64,000 bases of DNA from Paracoccus indicus (GTDB lineage Bacteria; Pseudomonadota; Alphaproteobacteria; Rhodobacterales; Rhodobacteraceae): the NCBI RefSeq assembly GCF_003056335.1, contig NZ_PYWA01000004.1, positions 62,001 through 126,000 of the forward strand, written 5' to 3'. The notes beneath the pieces are model-generated. The model was not told the origin of the DNA. It did no database searches and saw nothing but the letters and a program-made list of their open reading frames with translations. Below are positions 10,132 through 17,366 of this stretch, in pieces. The stretch's first letter is position 1. Every line of letters begins with the position of its first letter. A program made the translations under genes and the position numbers.

Positions 10132-10460
10132 TCGGTCGTCCAGTCGGGGTTCCAATCGGGGCGGGCCTGCCGGATCGCCTCGACGATCTCGGCGGGGGGA
10201 TGGGCGTTCTGTGCCTTGTAGGTGCCGAAGACCTGCAGGGTCGCGGTGCAGCGGGCGGCCAGGAACCACTTGCCGCAGCCATAGGCATGGCGCCAGCGTT
10301 CGAAATGCACGCCCTTGGCGTTCTTGCGGGCGAACAGATAGCCCTCGAACTCCTCGTCGGTGCCTTGCGGGCCGACGCGGGTCAGATGCGCCTCGCCTCC
10401 GGGATGAAGTTCGGTTTCCTCGGCACGGATGCCGCAATAGGGGCAGGTCAGCGTCAGCAT
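10128..10460 (-). CDS. soxD: Sarcosine oxidase delta subunit
   Basis: Zinc-binding structural subunit of sarcosine oxidase (110 aa). The ligand set is visible: Cys6 and Cys9 in CPYCG, then His58 and Cys62 in RHAYGCGKWF. The start at 10460 (MLTLTCPYCG) fits the family. In-frame ATGs further upstream would add an arginine-rich extension that runs into a strong hairpin. It overlaps soxA by 4 bases. Confidence 0.95.
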   Translation of the reverse strand: MLTLTCPYCGIRAEETELHPGGEAHLTRVGPQGTDEEFEGYLFARKNAKGVHFERWRHAYGCGKWFLAARCTATLQVFGTYKAQNAHPPAEIVEAIRQARPDWNPDWTTE

Positions 10461-10492
10461 CGGGTGATCCTTGCAGGGTCCGGACATGCGAA

Positions 10493-10522
10493 CGCGCCGC
10501 CACGGATGGACCGTGCGGCGCG
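10493..10522 (-). other. Stem-loop between the small sox gene and soxD
   Basis: A long imperfect hairpin: CGCGCCG/CGGCGCG (10493-10499 with 10516-10522) stacked on CACGG/CCGTG (10501-10505 with 10511-10515), with one bulged base and a 5-base loop. There is no T tract, so it looks more like an mRNA-stabilising or processing element than an intrinsic terminator. It divides soxB and the small gene from soxDAG. Confidence 0.5.
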
Positions 10523-10574
10523 CGTGGTGGTGGGGTGGAATGCGTCGAACCGGCCGCAAGCGACCGATGACGCC

Positions 10575-10805
10575 TCAGTTTGCGGGCGCGGGTTCTGCCG
10601 GCTCGGCAGGTGCGGTTTCCGCAGGTGCCGCATCGGCCGGTGCCGCATCGGGCGCGGCATCCACGCTGATGTTGGTGTCGCCGCCGCCATCGGCCGGTGC
10701 GACATCGACCCCGTCGCCGCCCGACATGAAGAAAAACAGGAAGGCGACGACGACGACGATTGCGCCGACGATGAAATACAGTCCGTTGTTGTTGCGGTCA
10801 GCCAT
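10575..10805 (-). CDS. Small single-pass membrane protein inside the sox operon
   Basis: A 76-residue protein: a short polar N terminus, one strong membrane segment (~residues 9-27, rich in V/A/F), then a low-complexity acidic tail of Ala/Pro/Asp/Glu repeats (APADAAPAETAPAEP). An AAGGGG ribosome-binding site lies 6-7 bases before the ATG. I do not recognise the family. The location between soxB and soxD on the same strand suggests co-transcription with sarcosine oxidase. Whether it works with the enzyme, in transport or in membrane tethering, cannot be told from sequence. The tail would be extracytoplasmic if the N terminus is inside. Confidence 0.7.
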   Translation of the reverse strand: MADRNNNGLYFIVGAIVVVVAFLFFFMSGGDGVDVAPADGGGDTNISVDAAPDAAPADAAPAETAPAEPAEPAPAN

Positions 10806-10818
10806 GGCTTTGCCCCTT

Positions 10819-10837
10819 GGTCACATCTGTTGTGACC
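10819..10837. promoter_or_regulatory. Inverted repeat GGTCACA-N5-TGTGACC
   Basis: Perfect 7-bp arms with a 5-base spacer, 14 bases upstream of the small membrane protein start. It could be an operator (the symmetry suits a dimeric repressor such as a GntR-family protein) or an mRNA hairpin ahead of the ribosome-binding site. There is no direct evidence for either. Confidence 0.35.
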
Positions 10838-10896
10838 GGTCAATTCCCAGCCTGCCCGACAAGTTCCCGCGCCCGCGCGCATCCCGGCGCCCATGT

Positions 10897-12162
10897 TCAA
10901 TGCGCCACGCCGGCGGCAACGCTTTCGTCGATGAAGCGTCCCTCGCGGAAGCGGTTCAGCCCGAAGTCGGCGGCCAGCGGACCGGGGCTGCCCTTGGCGA
11001 CCAGTTCCGCCATGGCCCAGCCCGACCCCGGGATCGCCTTGAAGCCCCCCGTGCCCCAACCGCAGTTGACGAAGATGCCCCCCACGGGCGTGGTCGACAG
11101 GATGGGCGAGCGGTCGCCCGTCATGTCCACGATGCCGCCCCATTGGCGCAGCATCTTCAGGCGGCTGATCATCGGGAAGGTCTCGACCAGGGCGCGGACG
11201 GTCTCCTCGACATGCTGCCAGCTGCCGCGTTGGGTGAAGTTGTTGAACCCGTCGGTGCCGCCGCCGATGACCATTTCGCCCTTGTCGGATTGCGACAGGT
11301 ATCCGTGGACGGTGTTGGCCATCACGACGACATCCATGCAGGGCTTGATCGGCTCGCTGACCAGGGCCTGCAGGGCGACGCTTTCGATGGGCAGGCGGAA
11401 GCCCGCCATTTCGGCCAGCTGGCTGGAATGACCGGCCACCACCATCGCCAGCTTGTCGCAGCCGATGCGGCCCTTGCTGGTGTTGACGGCGCGAACCTGC
11501 CCGCCCTCGGTCTCGACCCCCGTCACCTCGCAGTTCTGGATGATGTGCATGCCCATGTCGGAACAGGCGCGCGCATAGCCCCAAGCGACCGCGTCATGCC
11601 GCGCCGTCCCGCCGCGGGCCTGGTACAGCCCGCCCAGCACGGGGTATCGCGGGCCGTCGATGTTGATGATCGGCACCAGTTCCTTCAGGCGCTGCGCATC
11701 GACCCATTCGGTCGAAACGCCCTGCAGGTTGTTGGCATAGACGGTGCGCTTGTATCCGCGCACCTCGTGCTCGGTCTGGGCCAGCATGATCAAGCCCCGC
11801 GGGCTGAACATGACGTTGTAGTTCAGCTCCTGGCTCAGGCCCTCGTACAGCTTCAGCGCCTTGTCGTAGATCGCAGCCGAGGGGTCCTGCAGATAGTTCG
11901 ACCGGATGATCGTCGTGTTGCGGCCCGTGTTGCCGCCGCCCAGCCAGCCCTTCTCGATGATGGCGACATCGGTGATGCCGAAATTCTTGCCAAGGTAATA
12001 GGCGGTGGCCAGGCCATGACCCCCCGCCCCCACGATCACCACCTGATAGCGGTCGCGCGGCGCGGGGCTGGCCCAGGCACGCTGCCAGCCGGAATGCTGG
12101 CGCAGCGCCTGCCGGGCGATGGCAAAGACGGAATAGCGACCGGAACGGGGGGCGTCGGACAT
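10897..12162 (-). CDS. soxB: Sarcosine oxidase beta subunit
   Basis: Catalytic flavin subunit of heterotetrameric sarcosine oxidase (421 aa; family ~400-420). The FAD-binding motif is VVIVGAGGHGLATAYYLG, with the glycines at ~45-50. It is followed by the typical GGGNTGRNTTIIRSNY stretch. Sarcosine is oxidised here and electrons pass to the covalent FMN in characterised enzymes. The start at 12162 (MSDAPRSGRYSVF) is chosen because reading further upstream is basic and unlike the family. It is the promoter-proximal gene of the operon and is divergent from ccmI with a 190-base gap. Confidence 0.95.
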   Translation of the reverse strand: MSDAPRSGRYSVFAIARQALRQHSGWQRAWASPAPRDRYQVVIVGAGGHGLATAYYLGKNFGITDVAIIEKGWLGGGNTGRNTTIIRSNYLQDPSAAIYDKALKLYEGLSQELNYNVMFSPRGLIMLAQTEHEVRGYKRTVYANNLQGVSTEWVDAQRLKELVPIINIDGPRYPVLGGLYQARGGTARHDAVAWGYARACSDMGMHIIQNCEVTGVETEGGQVRAVNTSKGRIGCDKLAMVVAGHSSQLAEMAGFRLPIESVALQALVSEPIKPCMDVVVMANTVHGYLSQSDKGEMVIGGGTDGFNNFTQRGSWQHVEETVRALVETFPMISRLKMLRQWGGIVDMTGDRSPILSTTPVGGIFVNCGWGTGGFKAIPGSGWAMAELVAKGSPGPLAADFGLNRFREGRFIDESVAAGVAH

Positions 12163-12225
12163 GATGGATTCCACAGGTTGCGTCCCGCCAACATGGCCGC
12201 GATCGCGCCCCGACCTCAAGGCGGC

Positions 12226-12259
12226 ATGCGGCAGATCACGGCAAAATGCGACATGCGAC
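12226..12259. promoter_or_regulatory. Three ATGCG(G/A)C repeats in the soxB/ccmI divergent region
   Basis: ATGCGGC at 12226-12232, then ATGCGAC at 12246-12252 and again at 12253-12259. The first two are spaced 20 bases apart (about two helical turns), and the last two are tandem. They lie 63-97 bases upstream of soxB and 94-127 bases upstream of ccmI. They are a possible regulator-binding array; the function is inferred only from position and repetition. Confidence 0.3.
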
Positions 12260-12352
12260 GTTCTGGCGGTCACATCAGCGCGCGCCCGCCCGTCGCGGCG
12301 CTTTCGATTCCCCGCGAACCCCGCTAGGGAAGAGGTCCAACGGAGGATGCCG

Positions 12353-13585
12353 ATGTTCTGGATTCTGGCCGCGGGTCTGACCGCGATTGTCGCCCTTGCC
12401 ATACTTGCCCCGATCTGGCGGGGACGGTCGGATGCCGGGGCGCAGCCTGCCGCGGCCTACGACCTGCGCGTCTATCGCGACCAGCTGGCCGAGGTGGAAA
12501 ACGACCTCGAGCGCGGCGTGATCCAGCCCGACGACGCCCAACGCCTGCGCGCCGAGATCGGCCGCAAGGTCCTGGATGCCGACCGCCGCCTGACGCAGGC
12601 GCGACCGGCCGCGACCTCGGCCGGCGTTCTGGGGGCGGGGCTGGTGGTCCTGGCGCTTGCGGCGGGTGCCGTCGCGCTTTACCTGCGCGAGGGTGCTGTA
12701 GGCGCCGCCGACATGCCGATGGGCGAACGCATCGCCGCCGCCGATCAGGCCTATCGCAACCGCCCCGACCAGGACCGGGCCGAGGCCGAGGCCCCCGCCC
12801 CCGCCAAGCCCGACCTGTCGAATACCGACCCCGAGTTCCTGGCCATGATCGACCAGCTGCGCGAGGCCGTCGAGCGCAACCCCGACGACCTGACCGGCCT
12901 TGCCCTGCTGGCCACGAACGAGATGCGCCTCGGCAATCTCTCGGCGGCGCTGAAGGCCCAACAGCACCTTGTGGACCTGCGCGGCGATCAGGCCGATGCC
13001 GTTCAGCTGATGCAACTGGCCACGCTGATGATCAACGCCGCGGGCGGCATCATCACCCCGCAATCCGAGGCCGTGCTGGTCCGCGCCCTGAAACAGGACC
13101 CCGAACAGCCGCAGGCCCGCTATCTGCAAGGCGTGCTGCTGATCCAGAACGGTCGCCCCGACCGCGCCTTCCCCATATGGCGCCAGCTTCTGGAGGAAAG
13201 CCCCCCCGATGCCCCTTGGATGCCCACCATCCGCAATGCGATCGGGGAATTGGCATGGCTGGCCGGACAACCCGACTATACCCCTCCCGCCGCCCCTGCC
13301 GCCCTGCCCGGCCCCGATGAAGATGCCATCGCCGCCGCCGAGGGGATGACCGATGACGAACGCGCGCAGATGATCGGCTCGATGGTCGAAAGCCTGCAGC
13401 AGCGCCTTGCGACCCAAGGGGGCACGCCCCAGGAATGGGCACGCCTTATCGGCGCGCTTTCGGTTCTGGGCCGGTCGGATCAGGCCGCCGTGATCCTCTC
13501 CGAGGCGCGCAGCCATTTCGCCGGGGATCCTGAAGCCATGCAGGTGATCGACGAAGCCGCAACAAGCGCAGGAACGACCGAATGA
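12353..13585 (+). CDS. ccmI: Cytochrome c biogenesis protein CcmI
   Basis: Membrane component of the Ccm system that presents apocytochrome c to the haem ligation core (410 aa). The N-terminal half has two membrane segments (residues ~2-19 and ~85-103) flanking a cytoplasmic loop with the family pattern [16 protein letters not shown]. The C-terminal periplasmic half is TPR-like, with a terminal helical repeat. Two in-frame ATGs exist. The GGAGG at 12342-12346 abuts the first (12347) and is well spaced for the second (12353), which is used. It overlaps ruvX by 4 bases. No other ccm genes are in the window. Confidence 0.9.
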   Translation: MFWILAAGLTAIVALAILAPIWRGRSDAGAQPAAAYDLRVYRDQLAEVENDLERGVIQPDDAQRLRAEIGRKVLDADRRLTQARPAATSAGVLGAGLVVLALAAGAVALYLREGAVGAADMPMGERIAAADQAYRNRPDQDRAEAEAPAPAKPDLSNTDPEFLAMIDQLREAVERNPDDLTGLALLATNEMRLGNLSAALKAQQHLVDLRGDQADAVQLMQLATLMINAAGGIITPQSEAVLVRALKQDPEQPQARYLQGVLLIQNGRPDRAFPIWRQLLEESPPDAPWMPTIRNAIGELAWLAGQPDYTPPAAPAALPGPDEDAIAAAEGMTDDERAQMIGSMVESLQQRLATQGGTPQEWARLIGALSVLGRSDQAAVILSEARSHFAGDPEAMQVIDEAATSAGTTE

Positions 13586-14052
13586 TCTTTGAAGACATCA
13601 GTGAGATGGCCGCCGCCCTGCCCGCCATGGGCGCCCTCGCAGGGTTGGACCTAGGCACCAAGACCATCGGCGTGGCCGTCAGCGACGGCATGCGGCAGGT
13701 TGCATCGCCCATCACGGTAATTCGGCGCCAGAAGTTCACCCTGGATGCCGAGGCGCTGCTGAAGATCGCCACCGATCGCGGGTTGACCGGCCTGATCCTG
13801 GGCCTGCCCCGCAACATGGACGGCAGCGAAGGCCCCCGCGCGCAATCCACCCGCGCCTTCGCCCGCAACCTGTCGCGGCTGACCGAACTGCCCATCGGCT
13901 ATTGGGACGAACGCCTTTCCACCGTCGCGGCAGAACGTGCGCTTCTGGAAGGCGACACCTCGCGCAAGCGCCGGGCCGAGGTCATCGATCAGGTCGCTGC
14001 CGGCTACATCCTGCAGGGCGCCTTGGACAGGCTGCGCTATCTCGCCCGATAG
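13582..14052 (+). CDS. ruvX: Putative Holliday junction resolvase / pre-16S rRNA nuclease RuvX (YqgF)
   Basis: RNase H-fold protein of the YqgF family (156 aa). The N-terminal nuclease strand [15 protein letters not shown] (~20-34) carries the first catalytic Asp. [11 protein letters not shown] and the late [17 protein letters not shown], with the terminal [10 protein letters not shown], complete the family signature. In E. coli this protein matures the 5' end of 16S rRNA; a resolvase role is older and less certain. Its ATG overlaps the ccmI stop (ATGA). Confidence 0.93.
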   Translation: MIFEDISEMAAALPAMGALAGLDLGTKTIGVAVSDGMRQVASPITVIRRQKFTLDAEALLKIATDRGLTGLILGLPRNMDGSEGPRAQSTRAFARNLSRLTELPIGYWDERLSTVAAERALLEGDTSRKRRAEVIDQVAAGYILQGALDRLRYLAR

Positions 14053-14079
14053 GGCGCGCGGGGCCAAGCGGCAGCGTCC

Positions 14080-14100
14080 GGGGCGGGCTTTGCCCGTCCC
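14080..14100 (+). terminator. Hairpin after ruvX, possible weak terminator
   Basis: Nine-pair stem with one G-T pair and a TTT loop (14080-14088 with 14092-14100), 28 bases past the ruvX stop. The tail CCCCTTTC is a poor T tract. It may separate ccmI-ruvX from the DUF1289 gene. Confidence 0.35.
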
Positions 14101-14130
14101 GTCCCCTTTCAACCAGAAAAGACGGTTCAG

Positions 14131-14304
14131 ATGACTGAAAGCCCCTGCATCCGGATCTGCCAGATCGATCCCGACCAAGACCTCTGCATCGGCTGCTTCC
14201 GCACACTGGCCGAGATCGCCGCATGGGGCTCCATGTCCCCCGCCGCGCGCAAGGCCGTCATGGCCCGACTGCCCGAACGGGAACGCCGCTACGACCAGGC
14301 CTAG
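14131..14304 (+). CDS. DUF1289 four-cysteine small protein
   Basis: A 57-residue protein with four cysteines at positions 6, 10, 19 and 22 (PCIRIC, then LCIGCFRT) followed by the EIAAWGSMS pattern. This matches the DUF1289 family (E. coli YdhL type) in size and spacing. The cysteines suggest a zinc or iron-sulphur site; function is unknown. Its stop codon TAG lies in CTAG at 14301-14304, and the same four bases give the stop of the convergent DnaJ-like gene. Confidence 0.88.
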   Translation: MTESPCIRICQIDPDQDLCIGCFRTLAEIAAWGSMSPAARKAVMARLPERERRYDQA

Positions 14305-15227
14305 CCGGTCATCCCCTTGCGCGGATCATAGGCATGGGCATCCCGCCATTTCTGCGCGAAAGCCTCCAGCTCGGGGTCGATCTTCGGGGGCATGGCCACG
14401 CGCAGCTCGACATGCTGATCGCCACCATTGATGCCCCGCCCCCGCAACCGCAGCTTCTGCCCCGAGGTCGCGCCCTTGGGGATCGTCAGGTTCACCGGCC
14501 CGTCGATGGTAGGCGCTGCGACCTTGGCGCCCAGGATCGCCTCGTCCAGGCTGATCGGCAGCGTCAGCAGGATATCGTCGCCATCGCGGCGGAAATGCGG
14601 ATGCTCGGCGATCGAGACGTCCAGATAGGCATCCCCCGGTTCACCCCGCCCCATGCCGCGTTCGCCCTTGCCGCGCAGGCGGATGGTCTGGCCTTCGCGG
14701 ACACCCTTGGGCACCGCGACCTCCAGCGTCCCACCCGAGGGCAGGGTGATCCGCATGCGGCCACCCTTGGCAGCCGTCATGAAATCCACCCGCAGCGGCA
14801 GGCGCAGATCCTGCCCGCGCTGATCGCCACGCCCGCTGAAACCGCCAAAGCCGCCGAAACCGCCCCGGGGTTGCTGACGCTGCCCGAACAGATCGGCAAA
14901 GACATCCGCCAGATCGGGATCCTGCGCATGGCCGCCGAAACCGCCGCCGCCAAAGGGATTGCCGCCCCCCGGCTGCTGGCGCCATTGCCGCGCGGTGGCC
15001 CGTTCCTGACCCTGGGCGTCGATCTCGCCCGCGTCGAAGCGCCTGCGCTGTTCGGGGTCCTTCAGCAGGTCGTAGGCCGCCGAGGCCGCCGTGAAGCGTG
15101 CCACGGCGGCGGGGTCCGAATTCAGGTCCGGATGGTCGGTCTTGGCGATCCGACGATAGGCCTTCTTGATCTCGTCAGCGGTCGCGCCGCGCGATACGCC
15201 AAGTGCTTCATAGGGATCGCCTGCCAT
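14301..15227 (-). CDS. DnaJ-family co-chaperone (class B, CbpA-like)
   Basis: Hsp40 co-chaperone (308 aa). The J domain occupies residues ~4-68 with HPD at 32-34. A G/F-rich linker follows (GGGNPFGGGGFGG and GFGGFGGF), then the DnaJ C-terminal substrate-binding domain with GKGERGMGRGEPGD and LRLRGRGI. The four-cysteine zinc finger of true DnaJ is absent, so it is a class B protein like CbpA. The start at 15227 puts the J domain immediately at the N terminus. Its stop shares CTAG with the convergent DUF1289 gene. Confidence 0.92.
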   Translation of the reverse strand: MAGDPYEALGVSRGATADEIKKAYRRIAKTDHPDLNSDPAAVARFTAASAAYDLLKDPEQRRRFDAGEIDAQGQERATARQWRQQPGGGNPFGGGGFGGHAQDPDLADVFADLFGQRQQPRGGFGGFGGFSGRGDQRGQDLRLPLRVDFMTAAKGGRMRITLPSGGTLEVAVPKGVREGQTIRLRGKGERGMGRGEPGDAYLDVSIAEHPHFRRDGDDILLTLPISLDEAILGAKVAAPTIDGPVNLTIPKGATSGQKLRLRGRGINGGDQHVELRVAMPPKIDPELEAFAQKWRDAHAYDPRKGMTG

Positions 15228-15284
15228 GTCCGGCCTTTCATCTTCCATCGCCTCATCGACAAGATAGAGGCGCCGCGTCCCTCA

Positions 15285-16343
15285 TCAATAGGGCAGCGGA
15301 TGGGTGCGATGCAAACGGTCGATGCCGCGCACCAGATCCTCGGGCAGCTCGCGCCCCAGACCCTCGATCAGATGGGCCAGCTGGTCGGTCGTGGTGGCCC
15401 CGATGATCGGCACGACCTTGAAGGGCCGCGTCAGCTGCCAGGCGATGACCATATGCACCACGTCCCAGCCATGTTCCGCCGCCAGCGCACCATAGGCCGC
15501 CGCCGCCTCCAGCCCGCGCTTGGTCTTGCGCCCGCCCAGGTTGCCCTGACCGCCGGTGGCCTTGTCCACCGCCGCTCGGCTGCCCTCGGGCATGGCACCA
15601 TCGGCGTATTTCCCGGTCAGCAGACCTGCCGCCAGCGGTGAATAGGACAGCAGCGTGACGTCCTCGTTCACCGCCGCCTCGGCCAGGTCGGTGTCATAGA
15701 GGCGATAGAGCGGCGAATATTCGTTCTGGATCGCGGCCATGCGCGGCCCGCCCGTCCGGTCGGCGACATCGCACCAGCGCGTCAGCCCCCAGGCGGATTC
15801 GTTCGACAGGCCCACGCCGCGCAGCTTGCCCGAACGCACGCCCTCGGCCAGCGCGTCCAAGACGTCGCCCATGTGGTCCAGCGTCCGCGCCTTGTCCTGA
15901 CCCGAGGGGTCGAAATTCCAGTTCTGCCGGAACCCATAGGACCCCCGCACCGGCCAATGCAGCTGATAGAGGTCGATGCGGTCCGTCTGCAGGCGGCGCA
16001 GGGATGCGTCGATGGTCTGACGGATGGTGTCGCCGTCGAAGGGCTTGCCGTCGCGGACCATCTGGCTGGGGCCGGTGACCTTGGTGGCGATCTCGACCCG
16101 ATCGCGGTTGCCGGTGCGCGCCAGCCAGCGGCCGATCACCTCTTCGGATATGCCGACGGTTTCGGCTCGGACGGGGTTCACGGGATACATCTCGGCGCAA
16201 TCCATGAAGGTCATGCCTGCATCCAGCGCCATGTCCATCTGGCGATGGGCCTGTTCCTCGTCCGTCTGATTGCCGAAGGTCATGGTCCCCAGGCAGATCT
16301 GGCTGACCTCGATATCGCTGCCGCCCAATGTCACGCGCTTCAT
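15285..16343 (-). CDS. tas: Tas-like NADP-dependent aldo/keto reductase
   Basis: Cytosolic (beta/alpha)8 oxidoreductase (352 aa) closely resembling E. coli Tas over its whole length. Shared stretches include LGTMTFGNQT near the N terminus, AEMYPVNPVR, and late GATTTDQLAHLIE. The AKR tetrad is visible: Asp and Tyr in DCAEMY, Lys in IATKVTGPS and His in YQLHWP. The physiological substrate is unknown. An AAGGGA ribosome-binding site precedes the ATG. It appears to be a single-gene unit upstream of the DnaJ-like gene's start. Confidence 0.9.
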   Translation of the reverse strand: MKRVTLGGSDIEVSQICLGTMTFGNQTDEEQAHRQMDMALDAGMTFMDCAEMYPVNPVRAETVGISEEVIGRWLARTGNRDRVEIATKVTGPSQMVRDGKPFDGDTIRQTIDASLRRLQTDRIDLYQLHWPVRGSYGFRQNWNFDPSGQDKARTLDHMGDVLDALAEGVRSGKLRGVGLSNESAWGLTRWCDVADRTGGPRMAAIQNEYSPLYRLYDTDLAEAAVNEDVTLLSYSPLAAGLLTGKYADGAMPEGSRAAVDKATGGQGNLGGRKTKRGLEAAAAYGALAAEHGWDVVHMVIAWQLTRPFKVVPIIGATTTDQLAHLIEGLGRELPEDLVRGIDRLHRTHPLPY

Positions 16344-16541
16344 GGCTGTGCTTTCCCTTGGTAGAAGTTCGGGGGCAAGCTAACCGACAGCGACATGGGT
16401 GCAAGCGACATCACGCCGGAACGCAAGAGGGGCGACCCATGGGCCACCCCCCCTACCGGATAAATCAAAGCCTTGGCTCAATACTCGTAAAAAACACGGT
16501 CATCTCGGCTGCGTAGCTAAGCCATATGGCCGGGACCGCCT

Positions 16542-16559
16542 ATAGCCCCATAGGGCTAT
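16542..16559. promoter_or_regulatory. Inverted repeat ATAGCCC-N4-GGGCTAT
   Basis: Perfect 7-bp arms with a 4-base spacer, 18 bp overall, about 140 bases before the LuxR-like start. The size suits a dimeric regulator site, perhaps autoregulation, but it does not match the classical lux box closely. Confidence 0.35.
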
Positions 16560-16594
16560 GTGACATGGTGGCAACGCGTGGGCGAAGAACCATG

Positions 16595-16604
16595 CCCCCC
16601 CCCC
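16595..16604 (+). repeat. C10 homopolymer tract
   Basis: Ten consecutive C residues, 90 bases upstream of the LuxR-like gene. Such tracts are prone to slippage in replication and in sequencing. Lying between the palindromes and the promoter-like elements, a length change could alter promoter geometry. Confidence 0.7.
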
Positions 16605-16693
16605 GCAGGTTGCACGAAGCGGTTGCCCTGACCCCGCCAGCGGGTATGCTATCCTTTTGGGCAGTCCCCATTTTATAACGGTACGGGCACATT

Positions 16694-17366
16694 ATGCCGA
16701 TCCACATGCTGAACCGTATCGAGGCGTCGCTGGCCACCATGGCCCCGCGCGGCTGCATGATCGGCTATCACGTCAGGTACTCGCGGCCCGTCAGGCGGGT
16801 CTGCACATATCCAAGCGATTGGATCACCGAATACACGCGGCTGAACATGATCGTGGCGGACCCCCTCTGTCATCTGGGGCGTCATGAACGAAGGCGCCCT
16901 GCGCTGGAGCGATTTTGCCGGCCATGTCCCCGATCCGCTGGACGTCATGGGACAGGCGGCATGCATGGGGCTGAAGCATGGGGTCACGGTCAGCTGCGGC
17001 CCCCCCGAGTCGCGATCGATCATGGGGGCCGCCCGCGCGGACCGGGAATTCACCGATCCCGAGATCGCGCGGATGCAGGACCTGCTGCGACAGGGCCATG
17101 GCATTCTGGACCAGGCGACCGCCATGCGTCCCATTCTGGTCGAGGCACTGGAGGCCATCGCCTGCGGCATGACCTATGCGCAGGCCTGCGCGCATTTGGG
17201 CATTTCGCGCACCGCGCTGCGATATCGCCTGCATACCGCCCGCGCATCGCTTGGTGTCGAAGACAACCCCGAGGCCATCCGCAGAGCCATCGATCTGGGG
17301 CTGCTCAGCAGCAACAGCTATACAGGGATGGTCAAGGGACTGCCGGAGGCCCCCTCACCCGCGTGA
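16694..17366 (+). pseudogene. LuxR-family autoinducer-binding regulator, frameshifted
   Basis: Two frames together encode a recognisable short LuxR-type transcription factor (223 aa if restored). The first frame (16694 to ~16865) gives the start of the ligand-binding domain, including GYHVRYSRP, TYPSDWITEY and NMIVADP. The second (from ~16866) continues with SVIWGVMNEGALRWSDF, then HGVTVS, FARADREF-like ARADREFTD, and a LuxR-type helix-turn-helix (AHLGISRTALRYRLHTARASLG). Removing one C from the run at 16861-16865 joins them as DPSVIW, which is what the family shows there. The gene is therefore broken by one extra base, or the base is a sequencing error. No luxI-type synthase is in the window. 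Its end overlaps the convergent PLD gene by 12 bases. No clear ribosome-binding site precedes the ATG. Confidence 0.8.

Larger units (their letters stand above)
16344..16693. other. 350-base intergenic region between tas and the LuxR-like gene
   Basis: No open frame with coding character was found on either strand. It holds a perfect 10-bp palindrome GCCATATGGC (16521-16530), a 7-bp inverted repeat (16542-16559), a C10 tract (16595-16604) and a weak promoter-like pair TTGCCC-N16-TATGCT before the LuxR-like gene. It is locally less GC-rich near 16450-16560 than its surroundings. Confidence 0.6.

Noticed and set aside
6853..10221. A 1122-codon open frame antisense to soxA
   Set aside because: Low-complexity His/Arg/Gly-rich translation exactly opposite a clear soxA; no family resemblance.
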